Position numbers and translations under genes: made by a program. The notes beneath the pieces are model-generated. The model was not told where the DNA came from. It made no database searches and saw only the letters and a list, made by a program, of their open reading frames with translations. 64,000 nucleotides of DNA from JAAXIE01 sp965204245 (lineage in GTDB: Bacteria > Chloroflexota > Dehalococcoidia > Lucifugimonadales > JAAXIE01), in assembly GCA_965204245.1 (NCBI GenBank), contig CBDBED010000006.1:288635-352634 (forward strand), in the 5' to 3' direction. Shown in pieces: positions 1-8,641 of the stretch. The number at the start of each line of letters is the position of its first letter. The first letter of the stretch is position 1.

Positions 1-3000
1 TCCGTCAGACTCGCCATCAACGCCTCGCCCGCCACCGGGTCAGTAGGCGTTACACTCACAGAGCCTCGCTGGTCCAGTGGTTCGGTAGCGTCACTCGCAG
101 CCTGACGGTCCCTGCCGGTTGCGTCGTCATATTCAACGGTCGCACGCAGCAGGTTCCCAGCAAGTGACCCCGACGGCGCATAGGCCCGTCCCCCCGCCCC
201 CGCAATCTCCGTCCAACTCGGTGTCGCCTGGTCCGGCGAACTCTCCCACTGCCACTTCTCGTTCAACACCCCATCGTCCCCGTCCGTCAGCGTTGCTGTC
301 ACCACTTCCCCAGCCACGGGCATCGTTGTTGACAAGTCCACCATCCCAAGCCTGTCCACGGGTAGCGTCGAAGGACTCACCGCCGTCTTGCCTGTCCCGA
401 CCGCATCCTCATACGTGACAGTAGCCCTCAGCAGCATTCCTCCATCCCCGGATGCCACCGGCGTGTACGCATGGGCGGACGCTCCGGTGATCGCGACCCA
501 TTCAAGTGCCCCGGTCCTCACCGACCTCTCCCACTTCCAGACCTGGTTCACAACACTTCCATCGCCATCCATGAGTGTCGCCGTCACGACCTGCCCTGCC
601 ACTGGAGGCGAAGGACTCACCGTCAGTGTCCCTTCCCTGTCTACTCTCTTCGTTGCGCTGCTTGTAGCACTCCTGCCCATCCCAGTCCCATCGTCGTAAC
701 TGACGGTGACCCTGAGCAGCTTGCCCGCATCTTCATCTGCAGTAGGCCTATAACTGTTCGTCGCAGCACCCGCTATGACAGCCCACTCCCTGTCCTCCTC
801 AGCCCCATGAGGTGACCTCTCCCATTTCCACACTTGATTCGTGATGCTTCCATCAGCATCGACCAATGTGGCCCTCACCGGCTTCCCCACTACTGGCGGG
901 TCAGGCGACACTGTCACGCTCCCGCGTTGGTCCACCCGAGCAGTGCCCGGGCTTTGCGCAACGCGTCCCCCGCCACTATCATCCGTATAGGTGGCGCGCA
1001 CCCTCAGTAGCCTGCCCGCATCCGATGTCTCAGGTGTATAGCTGTCCGAAGTGGCCCCCGATATCGCGTTCCATGACGGCCTTCCTCCCGCCGGCGAACT
1101 CTCCCACTGCCACACCTCGTTGGTTATCATCCCGTCAGCGTCGGTCAGCATCGCCGTAAGCTCTTCCCCCACCACAGGCATAGAGCTATCCAAGCTAACT
1201 ACGCCCGGCTTACCCACCTTCTCAGTGGCAACGCTGATCGCGCTCCTGCCGCTCCCCACCGCATCGTCGTATTCCGCCACAGCCCTCAACACCATCCCCT
1301 CGTCGCCAGCGACCGGTGTATAAGCATCCCCATCAGCATCCACAATGTTGCTCCACGCCGGAGTCCCCGTGCTTGGCGACCTCTGCCACTGCCACGCCTC
1401 CCCCGTAACACCGCCGTCCGCATCCTCCAAATTCGTAATCACCTCAATCCCCACATCCGGCACCGCAGTGCTCACCCTCACCACTCCCCTCCGGTCCACC
1501 CTATCGCTGGCACCGCTCGTAGCACTCCTCCCAGTCCCGGTGCTATCGCTATAACTCACCACCACCCTTAGCCTCTTCCCCGCATCATCCGGTGCGGTCG
1601 GCGTGTAGCTCGACGAACCCGCCCCACTGATAATGCTCCACACCGGCTCCCCCATACCCGGCGACCTCTCCCACTTCCACACCTCGCTCGTGATTCCGCC
1701 ATCAGGATCGGCCAGCATCGCCGCCACCGCCTCGCCTGCCACCGGGATGTTTGGGACCAGTGCCACAGAGCCCCTCTGGTCCACCGCCCTTGTAGCAGCC
1801 GACACAGCAGTCCTCCCAGTTCCCACCGCGTCGTCATAAGCCACTCTTGTCCTCAGAATTAGCCCCGCATCTCCGCTAGTAGGCGTGTATGCGGCTGACG
1901 TCGCCCCGGAGATAGTGCTCCACGTCGGCGGATTCGCGTCCGGCGAACTCTCCCAAACCCACACCTGATTGGCGATGCCGCCATCGGCATCCACAAGAGT
2001 GGCCTGGACCTCCTCCCCCGCTACCGGGCTCATGGGCGACAGGGTCAGCGTGCCCAACCGGTCTGCAGGCAATGTCGCAGCACTGGTAGCGGTCTTTCCC
2101 GTCCCCAAAGAGTCGTCGTAAGTGACTCGCACTCGAAGCAGCTTCCCGGCATCCGAGTCACTCGGCGTGTAGCTGGACGAGTCTGCATCGGTAATCTCGC
2201 TCCAAATTGGCGGGGCTTGGTCCGGAGACCTCTCCCACTGCCAGATTTGGTTCGTAACGCTCCCATCCGGGTCCGTGAGCGTCGCAGTGATACTGACCCC
2301 TACCTCTGACACAGCAGAGGAAAGGACGACCTCCCCGGCTTGGTCCACCGGTTCGCTGCTCGACGTGAAGCTGCCGTCGGTATAAGAGAAGTCCCAGAAC
2401 ACCGCACTGTTATGCAGCATCGCATAAGCCCCGAATTTGCCATCACTGAACTCCCCGTCCAGACCCAGCTCCAGCCCCCCATCAAGATAGACCTCAATCC
2501 TCTCGGCTCCGAAATCGATGACGAATTCGTATTCCTGCGCCGCGTAATGGATGCTTCCTTTGGTATCCGCCTCCTGCAACTCCTCCAGACCACTGGACTC
2601 GTCTGTACCGCTAAGGTTCGCGTGCTGCCAGAACTCATCACAGTCCGGAATCCCAGTCACCCGGGACAGCCGAAGCCCAACCTCTGCGTACCCGCCGGTT
2701 GAGGTCGAATCTCCCTCAAAATTAAATTCCTGCCTCTGTTTCTTCCAGTCGACCAGCAGGTAATCAGCTTCCGCGTTTGTAGAATCACCACCGTTGAAGC
2801 CCACCACGAACCCAAAGAAATCATCATCGCTCCCCGGATGCACCTTGGCCGTCAACCTCTTGCCGTACGCATCGAAATCCCCGTACAGAATGGACGGCGC
2901 CTCACCCCCCGTCTCCCTGGCCCTGCCGTTCGCGTCAACAGTCCACCTGGCCGATTCGCAATGCGGGGTGTCGCTGTTATATTTCTCGGCAGTCCAGTCA

Positions 3001-3440
3001 TTCAGGTCCACGGATACCGACACCCTGATAACGATTTCAATGGTGTCGTCGGTCTCAGTATCCGGCTCACCCCCATCATCCGCCCCGTCGCTAACCGCAA
3101 CGATTACTGAATATGACCCCTTGGTGTCGTACTTGAGGTTGCCGCTCGTGAGTATCTGCCCGCTGCTGCTGTTGATACCGAAGTGCCCGGCATCGCCTCC
3201 AGCCAAGCTATAACTAAGAGTATCCCCCGGGTCGACGGCTTCAACAGGCTCACCGACGTTCTGACCGGCAGCAGTGCCCTCCGCCACAACGCGAATAGCG
3301 GAGTCGCCCTCTCGAAACTCAGGCACCCGATTCGTTTGCTGAGCGTTGACGTGAACGCCAACCGTCCACAGGACAAGCGAGGCAAAGGCCCCCGCAGCCA
3401 CGATGACGGCCAGCGCCCCGCGAGGCGCTAGACGCAGCAC
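1..3440 (-). CDS. Giant secreted Ig-like repeat protein (3' end outside window)
   Basis: An open frame of about 1146 codons runs from a GTG at 3440 off the left edge without a stop; an in-frame TGA lies just upstream of the GTG. Residues 1-35 form a signal peptide or membrane anchor (LRLAPRG then a hydrophobic run to HVNAQQ). Residues about 38-130 look like a cadherin-like domain (DTLSYSLAGGDAGHFGIN, then GSYSVIVAVSDG). Residues about 145-370 resemble a thrombospondin C-terminal (LamG-like) domain, with DDDFFGFVVGF, DYLLVDWKKQ and GKFGAYAMLHNSAVFWDF. From about 375 on there are eight full repeats of 93-97 residues and part of a ninth. Each has a hydrophobic strand ending in DPDG/DADG, a W.W pair, W..I.(G/D)A....YTP, DAGK.LR..V.Y.D..GTG and a linker VDRLG/VDQRG. 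Likely an exported surface or adhesion protein; its ligand cannot be inferred. Confidence 0.85.
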   Translation of the reverse strand, partial: MLRLAPRGALAVIVAAGAFASLVLWTVGVHVNAQQTNRVPEFREGDSAIRVVAEGTAAGQNVGEPVEAVDPGDTLSYSLAGGDAGHFGINSSSGQILTSGNLKYDTKGSYSVIVAVSDGADDGGEPDTETDDTIEIVIRVSVSVDLNDWTAEKYNSDTPHCESARWTVDANGRARETGGEAPSILYGDFDAYGKRLTAKVHPGSDDDFFGFVVGFNGGDSTNAEADYLLVDWKKQRQEFNFEGDSTSTGGYAEVGLRLSRVTGIPDCDEFWQHANLSGTDESSGLEELQEADTKGSIHYAAQEYEFVIDFGAERIEVYLDGGLELGLDGEFSDGKFGAYAMLHNSAVFWDFSYTDGSFTSSSEPVDQAGEVVLSSAVSEVGVSITATLTDPDGSVTNQIWQWERSPDQAPPIWSEITDADSSSYTPSDSDAGKLLRVRVTYDDSLGTGKTATSAATLPADRLGTLTLSPMSPVAGEEVQATLVDADGGIANQVWVWESSPDANPPTWSTISGATSAAYTPTSGDAGLILRTRVAYDDAVGTGRTAVSAATRAVDQRGSVALVPNIPVAGEAVAAMLADPDGGITSEVWKWERSPGMGEPVWSIISGAGSSSYTPTAPDDAGKRLRVVVSYSDSTGTGRSATSGASDRVDRRGVVRVSTAVPDVGIEVITNLEDADGGVTGEAWQWQRSPSTGTPAWSNIVDADGDAYTPVAGDEGMVLRAVAEYDDAVGSGRSAISVATEKVGKPGVVSLDSSMPVVGEELTAMLTDADGMITNEVWQWESSPAGGRPSWNAISGATSDSYTPETSDAGRLLRVRATYTDDSGGGRVAQSPGTARVDQRGSVTVSPDPPVVGKPVRATLVDADGSITNQVWKWERSPHGAEEDREWAVIAGAATNSYRPTADEDAGKLLRVTVSYDDGTGMGRSATSSATKRVDREGTLTVSPSPPVAGQVVTATLMDGDGSVVNQVWKWERSVRTGALEWVAITGASAHAYTPVASGDGGMLLRATVTYEDAVGTGKTAVSPSTLPVDRLGMVDLSTTMPVAGEVVTATLTDGDDGVLNEKWQWESSPDQATPSWTEIAGAGGRAYAPSGSLAGNLLRATVEYDDATGRDRQAASDATEPLDQRGSVSVTPTDPVAGEALMASLT

Positions 3441-3534
3441 TTCCAGGGTTCATACCTTTGGGCAGGACGACCCAGGAAGAGATTAGTGGAAGGGCCTATC
3501 CAAGTAGTTTAAGGGGAGGGTATGTGGAAGCACC

Positions 3535-3563
3535 CTTGTAGCAAAGCGTCAACCAAGTGTCAA
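3535..3563 (-). promoter_or_regulatory. Candidate sigma-70-type promoter for the giant repeat protein
   Basis: On the minus strand TTGACA (3563-3558) and TACAAG (3540-3535) are separated by exactly 17 nt, about 95 nt upstream of the GTG start at 3440. It overlaps the last codons of the SNase-like gene upstream. Read by eye only. Confidence 0.4.
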
Positions 3564-4132
3564 GCTCCGGCAACAGCCTGCACAATAAGCCCCACCACCA
3601 GCGCCACGCCAATCCCAATCGCAACACACCCCACCCACGAACCCCGTCTTACCCGCCACCTAGCCCTGTTCCCCTCCGTCCGGTACACCCAGGGACGCGT
3701 ATGCCCTCCAGCCTCCGACCAAACGCCCAACCGCTCCCTTCGCGCATCCTCCTCCGCCGCGAGAAACCCCAAGGCCCGCAGTCCATAATCCCCGCGAGCG
3801 TGTCGCAGGCAATACGCAAACCCCTGCCTGACCATCGCCCGGTTGATGGAGTTGCCTCGCCCCCGGTCACGCCAATACAGCAAGCCAATAGCTCGGGCAT
3901 ACCGGTCATGGGCAAACACTTCCATGAGGAGATTGCCACGCTGGTCCAGCAAACGTGTCAAAGCCGCGTGGGCCGCCAGCCCATACTCCTGACGGGCTTC
4001 TGGCGCGTCGACCCCGTACAACCGCACCCGTATGGCCCGCGAGAAGAAGCCCTCTTCCCGCACCACCAAGGAGTCCCCGTCAACGACCCGCTCAACGCGA
4101 ACGGATATCGGGTCACGTCTGCGCTGTGTCAT
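3560..4132 (-). CDS. SNase-like (thermonuclease-fold) protein with C-terminal membrane anchor
   Basis: A 190-residue protein with a staphylococcal-nuclease-like OB-fold. The family hallmarks are in order: VERVVDGDSL (13-22), RVRLYGVDAPEA (35-46), DRYARAIGLLYW (76-87) and a C-terminal part with a run of AAEEDARRERLGVW. The residues expected for catalysis appear present: Arg37, Glu45 and Arg80. Family members cleave nucleic acids with Ca2+. After the nuclease domain, basic residues 151-165 precede a hydrophobic helix (about 167-187), so the protein looks tail-anchored with no N-terminal signal peptide, unlike the usual secreted nuclease. It lies 46 bp downstream of a Rieske oxygenase gene on the same strand; I infer no functional link from that. 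Its 3' end overlaps a candidate promoter of the next gene. Confidence 0.85.
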   Translation of the reverse strand: MTQRRRDPISVRVERVVDGDSLVVREEGFFSRAIRVRLYGVDAPEARQEYGLAAHAALTRLLDQRGNLLMEVFAHDRYARAIGLLYWRDRGRGNSINRAMVRQGFAYCLRHARGDYGLRALGFLAAEEDARRERLGVWSEAGGHTRPWVYRTEGNRARWRVRRGSWVGCVAIGIGVALVVGLIVQAVAGA

Positions 4133-4178
4133 GGAGCCTGTACCATAGATTTAGCGCAGGACGACGGCAGCCCGGCGT

Positions 4179-5432
4179 CTAGGCCGTCATCAACTCCGAC
4201 CACCGCCGGAAGAAGTTCCGCTGGTTGATTTCACTGTACCTGTAATCACTGGCCCGGGCCATCAACTCCTCATCAAACCCCTCATGTCCCAGACCCATCT
4301 GCACGTTCAGTGGAATCTTCCGCGACACGTACCCCTTGCAGGTGGTGGTGCATTCCTGCCAGTTGTCCATGTCGTCCTGCTCCAGAATCCCCGACGGCCC
4401 AAAAGTCCGCACGCTGCTCCTGCGAATCGCATCCTTCACGTCCTGCGGCGCCCTCTTATCTGAGTAAACACTGGCCCAGACCTCCGTGTGGAAGGGCCCC
4501 CGCGGCTGCCATAACCGCAGTGTGTAGGTGGTGGCCCTCACCAGCCCCAAGTTGGGGAAGAGGTTCGCCACAATCGGTTTGCAACCCTGCATCCGCGGCC
4601 CCAAACGCGCCTCCACGTCCCCACGCACCTGCGACTCATACTCCTTCACCGCAGCCACAGGCGGGTCCGACGGGTCGTCAGGATGCACCACCTGCACCCC
4701 GTGCCCGTTCTCCAGCGACACCTGCCTGCCCCGCAGATCGCTCCTTCTCACACCCGACCCATCCGTAACCCCCACCTGCAATGCAGATATATGAGTCCAT
4801 CCGAAATGATACCCATCCCCCACGAAACTCTCGGCCGCAAACTTCCAGTTGCACGGCATGATCCACTTATGCAAGCCGGGAAACACCTCCACCCCGCCCT
4901 CATGCCTGTCAAAGATTGCATCCAGATACCAAGTGGTCTCTCCCAGATACTCCCTCAAAGAAGGCGCGTTGCCATCGAATGTCGCAAACAGCAGCCCCTT
5001 GTAGCTGTCCAGTTGCGCCACCGGGGCCAGCCCCCACTTGGACGTATCCAGCTCCCCGTAATACGCCTCTTTCAAACTCGGCACCGCCGTCAGCTTCCCA
5101 TCCGTCCCATACGTCCAGCCATGATAAGCACAGACGAAACTCGAAGCATTCCCCGAATCAGCCCGGCACACCCTGTTGCCCCGGTGCCGGCATACGTTCA
5201 GAAATGCATGGAGTTTTCCGACGCCATCCCGCGTTACCACCACCGGGTCTTCCCCCATGTAAGTGGTAAAGAAGTCGCCCGGATTCGGCAACTGGCTCTC
5301 ATGCCCTAGGAAGAGCCAGCACTTGGCGAAAATCCTCTCCATCTCCTCTTGGTAAATCTCTTTTTCCACAAATATTCGCTTGTCTACCAAACCAACTTCG
5401 GCGTCAACCAGTCCCCTAACGTCCGTCGCCAT
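4179..5432 (-). CDS. Rieske [2Fe-2S] ring-hydroxylating oxygenase, alpha subunit
   Basis: A 417-residue non-heme iron oxygenase. The N-terminal Rieske domain has C-R-H (Cys81, His83) and C-A-Y-H (Cys101, His104). The catalytic domain has the mononuclear iron motif FVGDGYHFGWTH (Asp206, His209, His214), and a late EQDDMDNW (about 349-356) supplies the likely third ligand. Such enzymes dihydroxylate or demethylate aromatic and related substrates using electrons from a reductase. The ATG at 5432 is chosen because GGAGG sits about 6 nt before it; a TTG two codons upstream is also open. No beta subunit, ferredoxin or reductase gene is adjacent, so it may be an alpha-only oxygenase or borrow partners. 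The substrate cannot be read from sequence. Confidence 0.93.
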   Translation of the reverse strand: MATDVRGLVDAEVGLVDKRIFVEKEIYQEEMERIFAKCWLFLGHESQLPNPGDFFTTYMGEDPVVVTRDGVGKLHAFLNVCRHRGNRVCRADSGNASSFVCAYHGWTYGTDGKLTAVPSLKEAYYGELDTSKWGLAPVAQLDSYKGLLFATFDGNAPSLREYLGETTWYLDAIFDRHEGGVEVFPGLHKWIMPCNWKFAAESFVGDGYHFGWTHISALQVGVTDGSGVRRSDLRGRQVSLENGHGVQVVHPDDPSDPPVAAVKEYESQVRGDVEARLGPRMQGCKPIVANLFPNLGLVRATTYTLRLWQPRGPFHTEVWASVYSDKRAPQDVKDAIRRSSVRTFGPSGILEQDDMDNWQECTTTCKGYVSRKIPLNVQMGLGHEGFDEELMARASDYRYSEINQRNFFRRWSELMTA

Positions 5433-5467
5433 ACCCAACCTCCGTCATTTGGTTCCGGTTTCGTCAC

Positions 5468-5496
5468 CCTATAACACCACGCTCGCTAAGCGTCAA
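5468..5496 (-). promoter_or_regulatory. Candidate promoter for the first Rieske oxygenase
   Basis: On the minus strand TTGACG (5496-5491), a 17-nt spacer and TATAGG (5473-5468) lie about 36 nt upstream of the ATG at 5432. The match to a housekeeping promoter is good and the position is right. Confidence 0.5.
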
Positions 5497-5541
5497 GCTA
5501 GGAGCGGAAGCCTACTCTAAGTCAGGTATCTTCGGCCGGTC

Positions 5542-6408
5542 TCATTCCGTCATCAGGAGGTCTGATACCGCCGCGCGAACGACCTGCCAGCATATCGAGC
5601 AGGTATCCTCATCTGGCATGTCACCATGTAACCGTTGCATGTATGGATGAACTAGGTTCCTGGAGTCGCGTAGGGCATGACTGAAGCGCTTCACATCACC
5701 TTGAAGCCATCCAACCTCATGAGCCACGTCAATCAACGCGGAAAGTCCCCAATCTTGAATTGGCTTGGGTTTTCCACTCTTGTCTTTTGGTGCGCTTCGG
5801 GCACGGTTTCCGACTTCCCGATTTTCCTCTAGCTTATGAAGCAATACTCCCTCGAGTATGCTTCCCATCATAACTACTGCTGCCAAGTGGGCCTGCCCTT
5901 GTACACACCGCTGGGATTCTTGCCACCTAAGAGACAATACCTCTGCAAGTGAGGTGTCTTGCACCAGTCGATGAAAGTTCGGTGAAGGTTGTGTAGCTAC
6001 GCCTACAACTGGAGACGCGTACATTGCTGGATTACATTTCCTCAGCTGAGGTTCCACACCTAGCAGCACAATTTCGAACCCCTCTATCCGGGTGATTTTG
6101 TTCAGATGGTCAATCACACTTTGGGTTACGCTGTCATCAGCCCGGTATTCCTTGGGGGAAGCTAACCTTAGGAGGACTCTTTCAAAGGCATCCTGTCCAT
6201 TCACTGCTTGCAGGCTTTCAAGAGCAAACCATTTCCTTGTCGAGGATTCGCCGCGTGGTATTACTCCAGCGCGAGCAAAGAACTCCACAACCTGGCCCTT
6301 CGTTCGATACGGACCCGGCGAACCGTAACCGCCACCGCTGCCATCGCCAGCACCACAGATCAACTCCGCGATGGCTTCAAGCGTAGTGTCATCAAATTTT
6401 TGGACCAT
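5542..6408 (-). CDS. Putative Abi/HEPN-like C-terminal domain protein, possible defence gene
   Basis: A soluble protein of 288 residues from the ATG at 6408, which has GGGAG upstream; the frame stays open to 6504, adding 32 residues of unlikely sequence. The N-terminal part (FDDTTLEAIAELICG, then GQVVEFFARAGV) looks like a small helical module. The C-terminal half is helical with MMGSILEGVLLHKLEE, then LIDVAHEVGWLQGDVKRFSHALRDSRNLVHPY. The R-(D/N)-x-R-N-x-x-H-P pattern recalls C-terminal domains of abortive-infection and HEPN-like proteins, whose members are often RNases. I could not assign a specific named family. Third-position base use looks less C-rich than in the flanking metabolic genes, which would fit later acquisition. 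No toxin-antitoxin or restriction partner is adjacent. Confidence 0.6.
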   Translation of the reverse strand: MVQKFDDTTLEAIAELICGAGDGSGGGYGSPGPYRTKGQVVEFFARAGVIPRGESSTRKWFALESLQAVNGQDAFERVLLRLASPKEYRADDSVTQSVIDHLNKITRIEGFEIVLLGVEPQLRKCNPAMYASPVVGVATQPSPNFHRLVQDTSLAEVLSLRWQESQRCVQGQAHLAAVVMMGSILEGVLLHKLEENREVGNRARSAPKDKSGKPKPIQDWGLSALIDVAHEVGWLQGDVKRFSHALRDSRNLVHPYMQRLHGDMPDEDTCSICWQVVRAAVSDLLMTE

Positions 6409-6623
6409 TCGTCGAATCTCCCGAATTTTCCTAGCCCCAAAAGCGGCTCTGTGATCGTAGCCACCCAGTCCAAAACCCCTCCTTCCCTGTACCATCCACG
6501 CCAAGTAGCGTCAAGGCGCGTGTGGTTGAGCCGGAGGGATTTGATCTCCACAAGTCGAGACTTACCCCTTAGCCTTCTCATCGGCTAGAATTGCAAACAC
6601 TAGTCGCCCCTAAAGGAAATACA

Positions 6624-8243
6624 ATGCGCCCGATATCAGAAATAGCCGGGGCCATGGGCCTCGACCCCCAGACCATCATCCCCTACGGCCATTACAAGGC
6701 CAAGATCCCCCTTGAGGCCATGCGCACCAACGGCCCACGCGGCAAAATGGTCGTAGTCACCGGCATCACTCCCACCCCCGCAGGCGAGGGCAAGACCACC
6801 ACCACCGTCGGCCTAGCCCAAGGCCTCGGCCGCCTCGGCAAGCGCGTCGTCGCAACCCTGCGCGAACCCGCCTTGGGCCCCATATTCGGCATCAAGGGCG
6901 GCGGCACCGGCGGCGGTAAGGCCACCGTCCTCCCCGACGACGAAATCAACGTCCACTTCACCGGCGACGCCCACGCCGTCGGCACCGCCCATAATCTCCT
7001 TGCCGCCTTCACCGACAACGCAGCCCAGCGCCATCAAATCCCCGGCCTAGACGCCAGCGGTGTCACCTGGCGCAGGGTCAGCGACGTCGAAGACCGCTCC
7101 CTCCGCCAAGTCACCACCGGCTTGGGAGGCTCCAACAATGCCCCCTTGCGCGAGACCGGTTTCGACATCGTGACCGCCTCCGAGATCATGGCCGTCCTAG
7201 CCTTGGCCGCCGGACTCGACGACCTCCGCGCACGCTTGGGCCGCATCGTCGTCGGCTTCACCACCGACGGCTCCCCCGTAACCGCCAGTGATGTCGACGC
7301 CGTCGGCTCCATGATGTCACTCCTCCGCTACGCCATCCAACCCAACCTTGTCCAGACCGCCGAGGGTCAGCCCGTCATGATTCACGCTGGCCCCTTCGGC
7401 AACATCGCCCACGGCTGCAACTCCGTGGTCGCCGACCGCCTCGCCCTCGGCTACGCCGACTACGTCGTGACCGAAGCCGGCTTCGGCGCTGACCTCGGCT
7501 TCGAGAAGTTCATGCACATCAAGGCCCGCTTCAACGACCTCGAACCCCACGCTGCCGTCCTCGTGGCATCCGTGCGCGCCCTCAAGTCCCACGGAGGCGT
7601 CCCCCTGCGCCAACTCGATACCCCTGATGTCGACGCCGTCAAGCGCGGCCTCCCCAACCTCGAACACCTCATCGGCATGATAAAGTCCTTCGGCCTCCCC
7701 GTGGTCGTCGCCATGAACTACTTCCCCTCAGACACTGAAGACGAGATGTCGGTTGTAAGAGAATGCGCAGAGTCAATGGGTGCAATACCCGCCGAAAGCC
7801 GCGGCTTCACCGAAGGCGGTGCAGGCTGCGAAGACCTAGCCCAAGCACTCATCCAAGCCACCGACAACCCCAAGCCCTCCATAACCTACGTCTACGCCGA
7901 GGACGACACCATCGAAGACAAAGTCAACGCCCTATCCCGCGTCGTCTACGGCGCCGACGGCGCCCAGTGGGCACCCGCCGCCCGCCGCACCCTCCGCCGC
8001 TACGAAGACTTGGGCTGGGGCAACCTGCCCGTCTGCATGGCCAAGACCCACCTCTCCATCTCCCACAACCCCTCCCTCAAGGGCCGCCCCTCTGGCTACA
8101 CCTTCGAGGTATCCGATGTCCGGGCCTCCGTCGGCGCTGGCTTCATCTACCCCTTGGCAGGCTCCATGGTCACAATGCCCGGCCTCCCCTCCACCCCCCG
8201 AAAGCTGGACGTAGACAACAGCGGCAACATATTGGGGCTATGA
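6624..8243 (+). CDS. fhs: Formate-tetrahydrofolate ligase
   Basis: This 539-residue enzyme joins formate to tetrahydrofolate with ATP, giving 10-formyl-THF for one-carbon metabolism. The family signature is clear: ITPTPAGEGKTTTTVG (about 48-63, the ATP-binding loop), then EPALGPIFGIKGGGTGGG and FTGDAHAVGTAHNLLAAF. Length is close to the usual 550-560. The ATG at 6624 is preferred because AAAGGA lies 6 nt upstream; an upstream TTG at 6591 in the same frame has no comparable site. It is transcribed alone, divergent from the Abi-like gene. C-ending codons are used almost without exception, as in other genes of this left half. Confidence 0.97.
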   Translation: MRPISEIAGAMGLDPQTIIPYGHYKAKIPLEAMRTNGPRGKMVVVTGITPTPAGEGKTTTTVGLAQGLGRLGKRVVATLREPALGPIFGIKGGGTGGGKATVLPDDEINVHFTGDAHAVGTAHNLLAAFTDNAAQRHQIPGLDASGVTWRRVSDVEDRSLRQVTTGLGGSNNAPLRETGFDIVTASEIMAVLALAAGLDDLRARLGRIVVGFTTDGSPVTASDVDAVGSMMSLLRYAIQPNLVQTAEGQPVMIHAGPFGNIAHGCNSVVADRLALGYADYVVTEAGFGADLGFEKFMHIKARFNDLEPHAAVLVASVRALKSHGGVPLRQLDTPDVDAVKRGLPNLEHLIGMIKSFGLPVVVAMNYFPSDTEDEMSVVRECAESMGAIPAESRGFTEGGAGCEDLAQALIQATDNPKPSITYVYAEDDTIEDKVNALSRVVYGADGAQWAPAARRTLRRYEDLGWGNLPVCMAKTHLSISHNPSLKGRPSGYTFEVSDVRASVGAGFIYPLAGSMVTMPGLPSTPRKLDVDNSGNILGL

Positions 8244-8641
8244 ACTAAGGACCTGAACCGTTGAGATGAAGGGTCGGTCGCTAGCGACGCTTCGCAGTGG
8301 GGGCCAAGCACCGTTCCGAGCTATTCCTCGTCATCACCGGCGAGGAACTCAAGTACCTCCGGTGTTATTGTGAGCTTCTTTGCTCCGTCCGCTTCCTCTA
8401 CGCCGAATCGACGGACCGCTTCCCGGAGGCGTTCTTTCGACTTCTCCCGCTCTTCTCGGCGGCCTCTTTCCTTCAACGCTTCAATGCGCTTTGGCGCCCA
8501 CAATACCATCAGAGTTAACCCCTCTCTCATTCCCTTCCTCAGAATGAGCGGTCCCTAACCTCGACAGCATCCCACCTGTCGGGCTATACCTACGATTAGA
8601 TATAATTCCAACCATACCCTGATCACACGAGGTTTGCATAC
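8244..8641. other. Intergenic region between fhs and the M20 peptidase
   Basis: Apart from the small minus-strand gene at 8321-8530 I see no coding frame. TATAAT at 8601-8606 and a TCGACA-17 nt-CTATAC pair (8561-8589) are possible promoter elements for the peptidase gene; neither is a strong match as a complete promoter. Confidence 0.4.
8321..8530 (-). CDS. Small charged protein of unknown function
   Basis: A 69-residue frame on the minus strand starts with ATG behind AGGAAGGGA, a good ribosome binding site. The protein is strongly charged and probably helical: a Lys/Arg/Glu-rich stretch (APKRIEALKERGRREEREK and on), then a less charged tail ending in LTITPEVLEFLAGDDEE. Opposite-strand frames here are low-complexity and lack a site. 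I do not recognise a family. It lies convergent between fhs and the M20 peptidase gene. Confidence 0.45.
   Translation of the reverse strand: MREGLTLMVLWAPKRIEALKERGRREEREKSKERLREAVRRFGVEEADGAKKLTITPEVLEFLAGDDEE

Noticed and set aside
119..3431. Many plus-strand frames of 70-140 codons rich in Pro, Ser and Thr
   Set aside because: They are complements of the repeat protein on the minus strand, which reads through the whole region with clear domains.
6360..6581. 73-codon minus-strand frame upstream of the Abi-like gene
   Set aside because: Overlaps the Abi-like gene out of frame, no ribosome binding site, and no recognisable features.
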